Notes: generated by a model from the letters alone, not told the origin. Shown: positions 35,262 through 43,886, counted from the first letter of the stretch. The stretch: 64,000 nt of DNA from Roseovarius pelagicus (GCF_025639885.1 NZ_CP106738.1:2666001-2730000); one strand, 5' to 3'. Numbers and translations: made by a program.

Positions 35262-36476
35262 TTAGCCTCGGAAGAGTGTCAGGATGCTCTGCGGCGCCTG
35301 ATTGGCGATCGAGAGCGACTGCACCGCCAGCTGCTGCTGGACCTGCAAAGCCTGAAGTCGGGCCGATGTTTCTTCCATGTTGGCGTCCACCAACGCCCCG
35401 ATGCCAGACGTCAGGGAATCGGTCAGGTTTGAGATGAAAGTGTTTTGCGTTACGATCCGGCCCTCGGCGGAGCCCAGCGCCGCCGCTGCGTCAATGGCAG
35501 TGTCAATCAGTGACTCGATTGTGCCCAACGCGGATGTCGCGCCGACACCGGTGGTCACGTTGATCCCCGTCATCGCGCCGAGGCCGCCGGACCCCGCATT
35601 GGTGAACTGGCCAGATACGAACAATGCATCAGCGCTGTTGTTGGTAATTACCAATGTGCCTGCGTTGGCGATGTTGTAATCCACCGTGACGTCCGCATCG
35701 GTGGCCTCGATCGCGGATTTGAGGCCGACAGCCACGATGTCCTCGACTGAGGTGCTTGCGATGTCTTCGGCGGTGACAGTGTAGGAGACTTCAGTATCGC
35801 CCAAACGCATCGATATCTTGTCACCGGCCGCATAGGTCGGATCGACAATCACGACCGTACCATCGTCATTGGTGCCACCTGTGGCATCCAGCGCAAAGCC
35901 GAATGAAGCGTCGTCATCCACGGCCAATCCGTCAGTGCCAGTAAATGCCGCCTTGGCGGTAAATCCGCCAGTCGCAAGATCCTGACCGTCAACAGAGATG
36001 GAGGACGCCGTGACGTTACCGTTGGAATCGCGGTCAAGAGAGGCGAGAATATCGGTCGAGGCGACATTTCCATCGACGAGATTGAGCCCGTTGAACTGTG
36101 CCGCCGCGATGACCGAGTTAATTTGCCCTTTCAGTGCGGTTACATCATCGTTGATCTTGGTGCGGTCGACATTCTCAGCCTGTGCAGCAACGATCTTTCC
36201 CTTCATCTGGGTCAGAAGATCGGTAACCGTTTCGGCGGCCTGACGCGCCACGGCGACTGAGGATTGGCCAAGCGACAGGCTGTCGGTGATTGCCTTGAAT
36301 CCTTTGACATCGGATTCCATGACTTTGGAAATGGCGAAAATGGCCGAGTTATCACGTGCGCTGCCGATCTTCTTGCCGGTCGAAATCTCGTCTTGTGTTT
36401 TTGACAAGTTCATATTGACCGATTTGAGGGTTTGCAGCGCGGTCATGGCGCCGTTGTTTGTCAGAATGCTGGACAT
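35262..36476 (-). CDS. fliC: Flagellin
   Basis: The 404-residue protein has the flagellin N-terminus MSSILTNNGAMTALQTLKSVNMNLSKTQDEISTGKKIGSARDNSAIFAISKVMESDVKGF and C-terminus SLTSGIGALVDANMEETSARLQALQVQQQLAVQSLSIANQAPQSILTLFRG. The acidic, Asp/Gly/Ala-rich middle (about 150-310) is the surface-exposed variable part. The start at 36476 follows AAAGGAT; an in-frame ATG at 36512 would add 12 residues not seen in flagellins. It is the only flagellin in the window and has a long leader with a hairpin. Confidence 0.96.
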   Translation of the reverse strand: MSSILTNNGAMTALQTLKSVNMNLSKTQDEISTGKKIGSARDNSAIFAISKVMESDVKGFKAITDSLSLGQSSVAVARQAAETVTDLLTQMKGKIVAAQAENVDRTKINDDVTALKGQINSVIAAAQFNGLNLVDGNVASTDILASLDRDSNGNVTASSISVDGQDLATGGFTAKAAFTGTDGLAVDDDASFGFALDATGGTNDDGTVVIVDPTYAAGDKISMRLGDTEVSYTVTAEDIASTSVEDIVAVGLKSAIEATDADVTVDYNIANAGTLVITNNSADALFVSGQFTNAGSGGLGAMTGINVTTGVGATSALGTIESLIDTAIDAAAALGSAEGRIVTQNTFISNLTDSLTSGIGALVDANMEETSARLQALQVQQQLAVQSLSIANQAPQSILTLFRG

Positions 36477-36496
36477 AGCATAATCCTTTGGTTTCT

Positions 36497-36510
36497 GGCG
36501 CTTTTGCGCC
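36497..36510 (-). promoter_or_regulatory. Stem-loop in the flagellin mRNA leader
   Basis: GGCGC-AAAA-GCGCC forms a tight 5-bp stem with a 4-base loop, 20 bases before the flagellin start and just upstream of its Shine-Dalgarno. It is a candidate target for FlbT, encoded nearby; that link is inferred. Confidence 0.45.
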
Positions 36511-36630
36511 AATTACACGCTTCGCCACCGGGTGTGGGGACGACCTAACCTGTCTTTCTGACATGTGCAGCGGACGCCTGAGGCGGGCTGCGCCATCCGG
36601 TTGGGATGCCCATGCAGGATGCGTTTTCAG

Positions 36631-36648
36631 GTGCTAATGGAGTGCTAA
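36631..36648 (-). promoter_or_regulatory. Direct repeat upstream of flagellin (candidate activator site)
   Basis: TTAGCAC-TCCA-TTAGCAC on the minus strand places two identical heptamers 11 bp apart, one helical turn, about 155 bp before the flagellin start. This fits tandem binding of an activator on one DNA face. No recognised sigma-28 or sigma-54 promoter is evident in the leader. Confidence 0.35.
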
Positions 36649-36688
36649 AACCATCGGATCATATTGCTAGCATTTGAGACAATTCCGG

Positions 36689-37048
36689 TCAGGCGCGTTT
36701 TTCCACTTTATGCTCGACGTCGGCTTGCAAGATGAGCTTCCGCCCGCTTTCATCATAAGTCTCCAACGTGCGCCGGATCTTGCGAAAGGCGGCCATGCGA
36801 GTGGCCACCTTGCGAATCCCCTGCAACGCGCCGTCTAGCAATGCTTGATTGCGGGCCACCTTGCCCTGAACCGGGCGCAGGTCGTGTTGAGCATCAGGTG
36901 CGGCGATGTTTAGCGCGTCGATCAGGTGTTCCTTTTGCGCCAGCAGACCGCCAATCGCGTCCAGATCGCCGACCAGCAAGGCGCGCCTCTCTTTCTCCAG
37001 CAAGGTATCGAGACGATCAATCAGCACTTGTACGGTGTTATCTGTCAT
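36689..37048 (-). CDS. FlgN-like export chaperone
   Basis: The 119-residue helical protein (MTDNTVQVLIDRLDTLLEKERRALLVGDLDAIGGLLAQKEHLIDAL) matches the FlgN pattern: a long N-terminal helix with LL-x-E/K-E-x-x-AL followed by a second helix. FlgN carries FlgK and FlgL to the export gate. I start at 37048; the longer in-frame reading runs through flgJ and is not conserved. It overlaps flgJ by 11 bases. Confidence 0.8.
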   Translation of the reverse strand: MTDNTVQVLIDRLDTLLEKERRALLVGDLDAIGGLLAQKEHLIDALNIAAPDAQHDLRPVQGKVARNQALLDGALQGIRKVATRMAAFRKIRRTLETYDESGRKLILQADVEHKVEKRA

Positions 37049-37325
37049 CACTCTTCTCCAGTATGGCTTGATAAAAATGTTCGGCGAGGCCAATGCCGCC
37101 GGTTTGAACCATGGCGTCCGCCAATGCCTGACGCTGAAACGATGCGAATTGCTCTTCGCCAACGCCGCCGCCAAAGCTGCTGTTCTGTGTTCCCAAACCA
37201 CAGGATTTCAGCATTTCAGCCAGAAACGTCGCCTCCAGCTTCTCTGCGGCGCCGCGCGCGTTCAGTGATTTGGTCATGCGGGAGAGAGGAGGGTTCTGGG
37301 ATTGAATTGGTAAAAAATCGGTCAC
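37038..37325 (-). CDS. flgJ: FlgJ-like rod-binding protein (no muramidase domain)
   Basis: The 95-residue protein is the FlgJ rod-binding domain alone: AAEKLEATFLAEMLKSCGLG and GGVGEEQFASFQRQALADAMVQTGGIGLAEHFYQAIL. Enterobacterial FlgJ adds a peptidoglycan hydrolase domain; here that activity is probably supplied by the separate transglycosylase at 22212. It is first in a two-gene minus-strand unit with the flgN-like gene, divergent from fliK. Confidence 0.88.
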   Translation of the reverse strand: MTDFLPIQSQNPPLSRMTKSLNARGAAEKLEATFLAEMLKSCGLGTQNSSFGGGVGEEQFASFQRQALADAMVQTGGIGLAEHFYQAILEKSDDR

Positions 37326-37373
37326 GGGATTACCTCGAATTGATCGAACTCCGCTGTATTTGAGCGCAAATCA

Positions 37374-37388
37374 GTAAAGAAGCAGTAA
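37374..37388. promoter_or_regulatory. Degenerate CtrA-like box in the flgJ / fliK divergent region
   Basis: GTAA-AGAAGCA-GTAA keeps the 7-base spacing but matches TTAA-N7-TTAA at only 6 of 8 positions. It lies 51 bp before the fliK start and 49 bp before flgJ. Confidence 0.25.
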
Positions 37389-37438
37389 CCAGCTTTTGTC
37401 ATGGTCTGGGCATCAAGGAAGAAGTCCCGGAGAAACCG

Positions 37439-39723
37439 ATGCCCAGTCCAATGATTCTATTGAACGACATGATCGCGCGGACGATGGTCGGCAATCCGGC
37501 CAAGGTATCGGGGATGCTGCCTCAGGACGCAGCGCAGAATGATGGGCGAAGTTTTGATCGTATTTTTGCCCGAAACGTGCCGGAGCATGGCTTGGTTTTG
37601 CCCGAGCCGGAAACGGTGGAAGGGCAGAACAAGTCAGAAGGATCAACTGACACAGCTGAGGCAGATCTTCTATCGGCGGATAAACGAAACACGACTGCAC
37701 CTGCGGAGGGCGGGCAAGTCGATGTTTCACCAACGGGCGCGCGTTCTCCGGTTTCGGATAGCCCTCTGATCTGGGGCGATGGGCGCCGGGCCGATGCGGG
37801 GGGGGGCGACGAGGTGAGCGGGGACACGAATGCTGTTCTTGATGCTGCTGCGATGGGGCAGTCACCGGACGAGAGATCTCTGGTCGAAGCTCAGAACGTG
37901 GCGAGTCGTCCCGCGCGTGGCGTTGAAGAACGGCTGACAGGGCGTTTGCAAGACGAGGCGGCTTACGCGCATTCCGGCGCTGGAACGACCGTCGCGCGTG
38001 CAAGTGCAACAACAGGAAGAACTGACCCCGGATCCGAGGCGGGTGAAATTGTTCAGGCAACCCCGGACCAAGTGGCGCAGGGGGGTACGGTCCTGTTGTG
38101 GACGTAACACCGCTGGAGTCAGCGTTGCCAACAACTTCGCCCGACTTCGTAGCTCTTGCCGCGGGTGCGGAAGGCAGAGATGGCATCGGCTTGCCCGTCC
38201 GAAACGGAAATACAGGCAGCGACGCATCCCAAGCCGATTCACGCGATGAAATGATCGTTTCTACGCGAATACAGAGTAAGGGGGCGGGTACGGCAATGCC
38301 CCTCGCGCCCTCCCCGCGCTACGCAACCGCCCAGGCCGACATGTTGACGTCAGAGCATCCCAATCAATTGAATACAAACGGAAACAGTCCTCGGGGGGGC
38401 GAAGGTAATCAGGCCCCATCGGGTCAAGCTCCTGCGTTGCAATCAGATGGGGCGGATGTCCTGCGACCAACAGCAGCAGGTTTTCTGACCGACGCGTCCG
38501 CATCTCGTCCGATTAACATGCAGCAAGCCGGCCCTGCTGAACCGGCGGGACGTCGCATCAGTCAACCTTCGGCGGGACAGCCCGCCGGCAGTCAGGCGAT
38601 GGCAGTGCCGTTGATGACCACATCCGCAGCAGGCGACGGAGAGGGCGTTGCGGAAGATACCGAAAATTCGCTGATAACTGGCAGAACACCACGCCTATTC
38701 AACAGGATAGAGATCGCATCAGAAGGTGATGCATACATGCGCCGTGATCCCGCACTGTCGCGGTCAAGTGGTGGGGCAGTCGTGCCCGATCCGAAGCCCG
38801 GCATAGCAATGCCTACCGTATCCGGGAGTATTCGATCCGTTGCGGGCGGTACACACGCTGATGGTATCAGCAGTGTGGTGATACCGTTTGAATCGCCACC
38901 TCTGGGAATCCGAGGTGCGAGTGTCGTCTCTGGCGCAGGTCCGCGGGAAGCGGGCCATGCCCCGCAAGTTCAGGTGGATGAATTGCAGGCTGCGATGATT
39001 GAACGGGCTGCAGAAGGCGGGCTGGATAAACCCAGACAGGAAACACTCCTTCCACGCGCGACGATTCATGACGGCGCCGCATTTTTGGATCGCCGCGCCG
39101 TTGAAACAGCGCAGCCGCGTTCGGTGCCACAGGTTGCGGACACTATGGTGCCGCAGGTTACGGACACTATATCGCGCAGCAGTGCTTTTGACGTGGATGT
39201 AAAAGCAGCGGTAGACAAATCTGCTACAACCGGGGTGGATCTGGCTGCCCCCGTCGAAGTGCGCGGCCTGCGCGATTCGTCGATCGAACTACGAGCCGTC
39301 TTACCACCCGCACAGCACCGCCCGGAGACGGCACGGCAGGTCGCGGTGCAGATTGCCGATGCGGCGCATCGCAGCGGTGAGCGAGTGATTGATCTGTCAT
39401 TGAACCCGGCAGAGCTGGGGCGGGTCCGCCTGTCGCTAAGTACAATGGATGGCGCATTGGCGGTTCAGGTGGTGGCCGAACGGCAGGATACACTGGACCT
39501 GATGCGCCGGCATATTGATCTGTTGGCAGAAGAATTCCGCGCGATTGGTTATAATGGTGCAGCCTTTGACTTTGCAGGTCAGCCCGGCACGCACGGCAGG
39601 CCAGATACAGCGGACGTCCACACGGACGATACGGTATCGCAGGACGGCGGAACGCGATCCGAACCAAAGGTAGCGCAGGGGGCACTGACGGTGGCCACGG
39701 ACCGACTGGATATCCGTTTATGA
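37439..39723 (+). CDS. fliK: Hook-length control protein FliK, interrupted by a -1 frameshift
   Basis: Two reading frames together make one FliK. The first (37439-38107) encodes 222 residues of the disordered ruler region. The second (open across 38080, first possible start GTG 38098, to 39723) encodes the rest of the ruler and the C-terminal FliK domain (HRSGERVIDLSLNPAELGRVRLSLSTMDGALAVQVVAERQDTLDLMRRHIDLLAEEF). The frames join at a run of six G followed by T (38080-38086): a -1 slip there reads straight into the second frame before the TAA at 38105. This may be a real mutation, a missing G in the sequence, or programmed frameshifting. FliK acts with FlhB to switch export after the hook is complete. 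Confidence 0.8.
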
Positions 39724-39783
39724 AGCATTCCGGAGTAACGGATATCCAGCACCCAAGCGGCAAATTTCGAAAAGGATGAGATC

Positions 39784-40458
39784 ATGCAGGTGACTTCGAC
39801 ACAGCCGGGCACAAGCCCGCCCCCTACCGGGGCACAACCTAACGCCGCGGCGACCAACGCGCTTAGTTCAGATTTTGAGACATTCCTGAAGATGCTGACG
39901 GTGCAGATGGAGAATCAGGACCCTCTCAATCCAGTCGATTCCGCGGACTTCGCGACACAACTCGCTGCCTTCTCCTCGGTCGAGCAGCAGGTGCGGACCA
40001 ATGACCTGCTGGGAGGGCTGTCAGAGCAGATGGGGTTGATGGGCCTCGGGCAATTGCAAGGTTGGGTCGGGATGGTGGCCCGTGCGGAAATGCCGGTCGC
40101 GTTTGATGGCACCCCGGTGGAGCTGCAATATGATACCAGCACCGGCACCGATCTCGCTCAACTTGTGGTGCGGGATGCAACTGGCGGCATCGTGCAACAG
40201 AAATCCGTGTCGCCGTCAGGCGGCCCTGTGATCTGGGACGGCACTGATGAAACTGGCCAGATGTTGCCTGCTGGCACCTATCATCTGAGCGTAGATGCGT
40301 TTCAGCGAGAGGCGCATCTGGGCACCGCGCCGGTCGCGTCGCAGTCACGGGTGGTCGAGGCGCGTCTGAGCGGCGGAACCACTGTTCTGGTGATGGCAGG
40401 CGGGCAGGAAGTGCAGGCGGCTGAGGTGATCGCATTGCGGCAGCCTGACCCGAATTGA
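39784..40458 (+). CDS. flgD: Hook assembly scaffold protein FlgD
   Basis: The 224-residue protein has the FlgD N-terminus SSDFETFLKMLTVQMENQDPLNPVDSADFATQLAAFSSVEQQV, then a FLG_D Ig-like/Tudor part with VIWDGTDETGQMLPAGTYHLSVDA. It caps the growing hook. It follows fliK by 60 bp, as is common for the fliK-flgD pair, and starts behind AAGGATGAG. It is the last flagellar gene of the cluster. Confidence 0.96.
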   Translation: MQVTSTQPGTSPPPTGAQPNAAATNALSSDFETFLKMLTVQMENQDPLNPVDSADFATQLAAFSSVEQQVRTNDLLGGLSEQMGLMGLGQLQGWVGMVARAEMPVAFDGTPVELQYDTSTGTDLAQLVVRDATGGIVQQKSVSPSGGPVIWDGTDETGQMLPAGTYHLSVDAFQREAHLGTAPVASQSRVVEARLSGGTTVLVMAGGQEVQAAEVIALRQPDPN

Positions 40459-40864
40459 GCAGGAGGCGATAGCTCAATTACCCGCTGAAATTACGCGGTT
40501 TGTGCAGGAGGGTAGCAATCGAATGATGTTCGATCAGGCGATTGATCCGGGCAGAGTCGCGGCCCTTGTTGTTAGCGGCAGGTTTGGCCTACGAGGTTGG
40601 TATTTCGGCACTGACAGGCGTGAGGGCATGTTGCATGGCTGCAACGTTTACACGCGCGCGCAACCCATTTTGCGCTCACGTTAGAAAGTCTGGAATTAAT
40701 TGTGATTTACTATCAATGGGTTGGTCGACTATCAGACGCCATCGGCAAAGTCGTGCGAAACTGAAGAAAAACCGGGAAAACTGTTTTGTTTTCGTTCCAA
40801 ACGTGCGATATTCCCAGTTGAGATTTGTGGGGACACAGATTCTAAAACCGGTTTGGAGAGTATT
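40459..40864. other. 406-bp gap without a supported gene
   Basis: Between flgD and the first small secreted protein gene I find no conserved reading frame. The second half (40690-40864) is clearly more AT-rich than the surroundings and probably holds the promoter and leader of the small gene, but no clear -35/-10 pair or named operator stands out. No terminator with a T-run is visible directly after flgD. Confidence 0.4.
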
Positions 40865-41065
40865 ATGAAAAAATTCGCAACTCTTGCAGCAGCAGCTGCA
40901 ATCGCCGTCTCCGCTGTAGCGCCCGTTGCAGCCCAAGACGTCAACGCTGACCCATTTGTGTCGACAGCAGGCCCAGCAGTTGGCCTGACGCCGGGTCTGG
41001 TCGCAGCTGGTATCGCGATTACCATCATTGGTATCGCAGCGCTTGATTCGAGCGACGACACCTGA
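40865..41065 (+). CDS. Small secreted protein with hydrophobic helix and acidic tail, copy 1
   Basis: The 66-residue protein has a textbook Sec signal peptide (MKKFATLAAAAAIAVSAVAP, cleavage expected after VAAQ). The mature part is ~43 residues: DVNADPFVSTAGPAVGLTPG, a hydrophobic helix (LVAAGIAITIIGIAAL) and the acidic end DSSDDT. Shine-Dalgarno GGAGAG precedes the start. It has its own terminator and is repeated almost identically 449 bp downstream (one residue differs, I/V at position 52). Use of GCA and GCT alanine codons stands out from neighbouring genes. I do not recognise the family. A small inner-membrane or cell-envelope peptide is the most that can be said. Confidence 0.75.
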   Translation: MKKFATLAAAAAIAVSAVAPVAAQDVNADPFVSTAGPAVGLTPGLVAAGIAITIIGIAALDSSDDT

Positions 41066-41100
41066 ACGAATACACTGCGCTTCGGCGTGGTTGTTTGAGG

Positions 41101-41128
41101 AAAAGGCAGCCTATAGGGCTGCCTTTTT
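41101..41128 (+). terminator. Intrinsic terminator of small-protein copy 1
   Basis: AAAAGGCAGCC-tatag-GGCTGCCTTTT with a following T gives an 11-bp stem and T-run, 36 bases after the stop codon. It is a strong Rho-independent terminator. Confidence 0.92.
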
Positions 41129-41313
41129 CATGTGGGGTGATCGTGGTCCGGATGGCTGAACGTCCGTCATTGGCTTGGTGCGCCAGCACAGCCTTTTTTC
41201 CCGACCCCAACGATGCCCTTTCAATTGACGTCCGGGCATGGCATAGATTCGGCATCAGAGATGGTTCCGAGAGGTGCCATGATGTTTGACATCTCAATTT
41301 GAGGAGAGATTAC

Positions 41314-41514
41314 ATGAAAAAATTCGCAACTCTTGCAGCAGCAGCTGCAATCGCCGTCTCCGCTGTAGCGCCCGTTGCAGCCCAAGACGTCAACGCTGAC
41401 CCATTTGTGTCGACAGCAGGTCCAGCAGTCGGCCTGACGCCGGGTCTGGTCGCAGCTGGTATCGCGGTTACCATCATTGGTATCGCAGCGCTTGATTCGA
41501 GCGACGACACCTGA
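41314..41514 (+). CDS. Small secreted protein, copy 2
   Basis: The 66-residue protein is identical to copy 1 except Val for Ile at position 52 in the hydrophobic helix. Two of the three base changes in the gene are silent, which suggests selection to keep the protein. The upstream region is unrelated to that of copy 1 and supplies a stronger Shine-Dalgarno (GAGGAGAG), so the two copies may be expressed under different conditions. The same unknown function applies: signal peptide, hydrophobic helix, acidic tail. Confidence 0.75.
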   Translation: MKKFATLAAAAAIAVSAVAPVAAQDVNADPFVSTAGPAVGLTPGLVAAGIAVTIIGIAALDSSDDT

Positions 41515-41549
41515 ACGAATACACTACGCTCCGGCGTGGTTGATTGAGG

Positions 41550-41577
41550 AAAAGGCAGCCTATAGGGCTGCCTTTTT
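41550..41577 (+). terminator. Intrinsic terminator of small-protein copy 2
   Basis: The same AAAAGGCAGCC / GGCTGCCTTTT stem and T-run as copy 1, 36 bases after the stop. It also faces the end of ubiB, whose stop lies 30 bp further on the opposite strand. Confidence 0.92.
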
Positions 41578-41606
41578 CGTTTGCGAGCAGGCTGTACGAT
41601 CGAGCC

Positions 41607-43139
41607 TCAGAGCAGCGCGAGGCAGGCGGCAAGGACACCTGCGCCGAGAATGGCCCCGCTGACGCCGCAGACAGCCAGATCACGCCGCCGACGGCGTGGC
41701 GGCTCTGGTGTCGGGGCCGAGGCGCGAATAAGAGCGGATTCCACCAGTTGCGGCAGACGCGGGCCAAAGCGTGACAAAACCATCGCAGTGCGCCCCAGAC
41801 TTTGCGCCAAGGCGCGTGGTCCAAGGCTCTGCCGAATGTAATCCTCTACTACGGGGCGGGCGACCTGCCAGATATTGATCTGCGGGTTGAGCGAGCGCGC
41901 AACACCCTCGACCACGACCATCGTGCGCTGTAGCAGGATCAGCTCGGTCCGGGTTTCCATGCCAAAGCGTTCTGTCACCTCGAATAGATAGCTGAGCAGG
42001 CTGCCCATGCTGATCTGGCTGGCGTCCATGCCAAAGATCGGCTCTCCTACCGCCCGCAACGCGCGGGCGAACTCATCGACATCGCGGTTGGCGGGCACAT
42101 AGCCTGCCTCGAAATGCACCTCCGCAACGCGGCGGTAATCGCGTTTGATGAAACCATAGAGGATCTCGGCGTAGACGCGGCGGGTGTATTCGTCGATATG
42201 CCCCATGATGCCGAAATCATAAGCAATGATATTGCCATTCGGCGCGACCTTAAGGTTGCCCTGATGCATGTCAGCGTGGAAATATCCGTCGCGCAGCGCG
42301 TGACTGAGGAAGAGTTGCAGCACTCGGTCACCCAGCACTACACGGTCATGGCCGGCTGCATCAATGGCGGCATTGTCGCCCAGCGGCGCACCGTCGGCCC
42401 AGTCCATCGTCATTACCCGGCGGCTGCAATGGTCCCACTGGATGCCGGGTAACTGAAAGCCTGCGTCGCCCGTGGTGTTGGACGCAAACTCGGATGCAGA
42501 GGACGCCTCTAGCCGCAAATCGAGCTCGCCCATCACTACGCCCTCGAAATGGGCGATCACTTCGGTCGGATGCAGGCGGCGTGCGGCGGGTGACAGAAAC
42601 TCGATCATGTTAGCGGCAAAGTAGAACGCGTCGATATCCACGCGAAACGCGCGTTCGATCCCCGGACGCAGCACTTTGACCGCGACTGAATCGCCGGTTT
42701 TGCGCAGCGTGGCCTTGTGCACCTGCGCAATAGAGGCAGCGGCCACTGGCGGGCTGAAGTCGTCGAACATTGCCTCTATCGGTTGGCCCAGCTCCTGCTC
42801 GATGCTGGCCTTGGCCACATCAATGTCAAACGGCGGCAGCTTGTCCTGCAACACGCGCATCTGCGTGGCCAGTTCGTCGCCCACCAGATCAGGGCGGGTT
42901 GACAGGATCTGGCCGAATTTGATGTAGGCCGGTCCCAGCGCCGTCAGCGCACGGGTGGCCGGGGGCATGTTCGGGTCGCCCTTAAGCCCGAGCCACTGAA
43001 ATGGCCAGGCGAGGAATCGCAGGGTACCGCGCACCAAGGGGGGCGCATCCATCGCATCCATTATGACGCCCATGGCGCCGGTGCGTTCCAGCGTGGCGCC
43101 AGTGCGGATCAGGCGAATGATGTTGTGGGGTCCACGCAT
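41607..43139 (-). CDS. ubiB: Ubiquinone biosynthesis kinase-like protein UbiB
   Basis: The 510-residue protein has the UbiB/ADCK signature YIKFGQILSTRPDLV (KxGQ motif), VAAASIAQVHKATLRKTGDSVAVKVLRPGIERAF, and kinase-like HADMHQGNLKV and AYDFGIMGHID motifs. C-terminal membrane segments come after an Arg-rich linker. It is an ATPase needed for ubiquinone synthesis at the inner membrane. It lies three bases after ubiE in a minus-strand pair. Confidence 0.95.
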   Translation of the reverse strand: MRGPHNIIRLIRTGATLERTGAMGVIMDAMDAPPLVRGTLRFLAWPFQWLGLKGDPNMPPATRALTALGPAYIKFGQILSTRPDLVGDELATQMRVLQDKLPPFDIDVAKASIEQELGQPIEAMFDDFSPPVAAASIAQVHKATLRKTGDSVAVKVLRPGIERAFRVDIDAFYFAANMIEFLSPAARRLHPTEVIAHFEGVVMGELDLRLEASSASEFASNTTGDAGFQLPGIQWDHCSRRVMTMDWADGAPLGDNAAIDAAGHDRVVLGDRVLQLFLSHALRDGYFHADMHQGNLKVAPNGNIIAYDFGIMGHIDEYTRRVYAEILYGFIKRDYRRVAEVHFEAGYVPANRDVDEFARALRAVGEPIFGMDASQISMGSLLSYLFEVTERFGMETRTELILLQRTMVVVEGVARSLNPQINIWQVARPVVEDYIRQSLGPRALAQSLGRTAMVLSRFGPRLPQLVESALIRASAPTPEPPRRRRRDLAVCGVSGAILGAGVLAACLALL

Positions 43140-43142
43140 GCC

Positions 43143-43886
43143 TTAGATTTTCCAGCCGGAATGCAGGCAAGCGATGCCCATTGTCAGGTTGCGATACTTG
43201 GCCTGTTCGAAACCGGCCTGTTTAACCATTGCGAGAAAGGTTTCCTGATCGGGAAACTGCCGGATCGATTCGACCAGATATTGATAGCTGTCGCGATCCC
43301 CGGCGATCACGTGGCCAAGGCGTGGAATGATGTTGAAGGAATAAAGGTCATAGACCTTTTGCATCAGGTCGTTCGGTATTTGGCTGAATTCCAGCACCAT
43401 CAGGCGGCCGCCGGGTTTGAGGACGCGGAACGCTTCGTTCAGGGCCTCTTGGGGGCGGGTGACGTTACGGATGCCAAAGCTGATGGTGTAGACGTCGAAT
43501 GTATTGTCGGCAAACGGCAGCGCCATCGCGTCGCCCACCACCCAGTCGAGGCTGTCGACCATCTGATCGGCTTCGGCGCGTTTTCGTCCTTCGATCAGCA
43601 TCGGCTCGGTCAGATCCAGCACTGTCGCGTGGCCGGAGCCCGCGCGCTTGAGAAAGCGAAAGCTGATATCGCCGGTTCCGCCCGCCACATCGAGCAGCTT
43701 TTGCCCGGCGCGCGGGGCTAGCCAATCCATCATGGCGTCCTTCCAAACGCGGTGGATGCCCATCGACATGGCATCGTTCATCACGTCGTATTTGCTGGCC
43801 ACGGAGCCAAAGACGCCGCGTACGCGGCCCGCCTTTTCGTCCTCGGGGACAGTCTGAAATCCGAAATGGGTGGTTTTCTCGGTCAT
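43143..43886 (-). CDS. ubiE: Ubiquinone/menaquinone C-methyltransferase UbiE
   Basis: The 247-residue SAM-dependent methyltransferase contains [47 protein letters not shown] (motif I) and the UbiE signature [31 protein letters not shown]. It methylates the quinone ring on carbon. I use start 43886 ([18 protein letters not shown]); a longer in-frame reading into mutM is not conserved. It is divergent from mutM with an 88-bp gap. Confidence 0.96.
   Translation of the reverse strand: MTEKTTHFGFQTVPEDEKAGRVRGVFGSVASKYDVMNDAMSMGIHRVWKDAMMDWLAPRAGQKLLDVAGGTGDISFRFLKRAGSGHATVLDLTEPMLIEGRKRAEADQMVDSLDWVVGDAMALPFADNTFDVYTISFGIRNVTRPQEALNEAFRVLKPGGRLMVLEFSQIPNDLMQKVYDLYSFNIIPRLGHVIAGDRDSYQYLVESIRQFPDQETFLAMVKQAGFEQAKYRNLTMGIACLHSGWKI

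Larger units (their letters stand above)
40865..41128 (+). repeat. Tandem repeat unit 1 (gene plus terminator, 264 bp)
   Basis: It is aligned without gaps to 41314-41577 at an offset of 449 bp. I count six substitutions in 264 bp, three within the gene and three in the short 3' region. Similarity stops sharply at the start codon on the left and at the end of the terminator on the right. Confidence 0.9.
41314..41577 (+). repeat. Tandem repeat unit 2 (gene plus terminator, 264 bp)
   Basis: Partner of 40865-41128; see that entry for the comparison. A unique 185-bp spacer (41129-41313) separates the units. Confidence 0.9.

Noticed and set aside
38098-39723. The C-terminal fliK frame as an independent gene starting at GTG 38098
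   Set aside because: There is no convincing ribosome site, and the sequence continues the ruler region of the upstream frame. A single frameshifted fliK explains both parts better.
40865-41577. The duplicated small-protein units as an insertion sequence or CRISPR-like repeat
   Set aside because: There is no transposase, no terminal inverted repeat and no target duplication, and each unit is a gene with its own terminator. A tandem gene duplication explains it.
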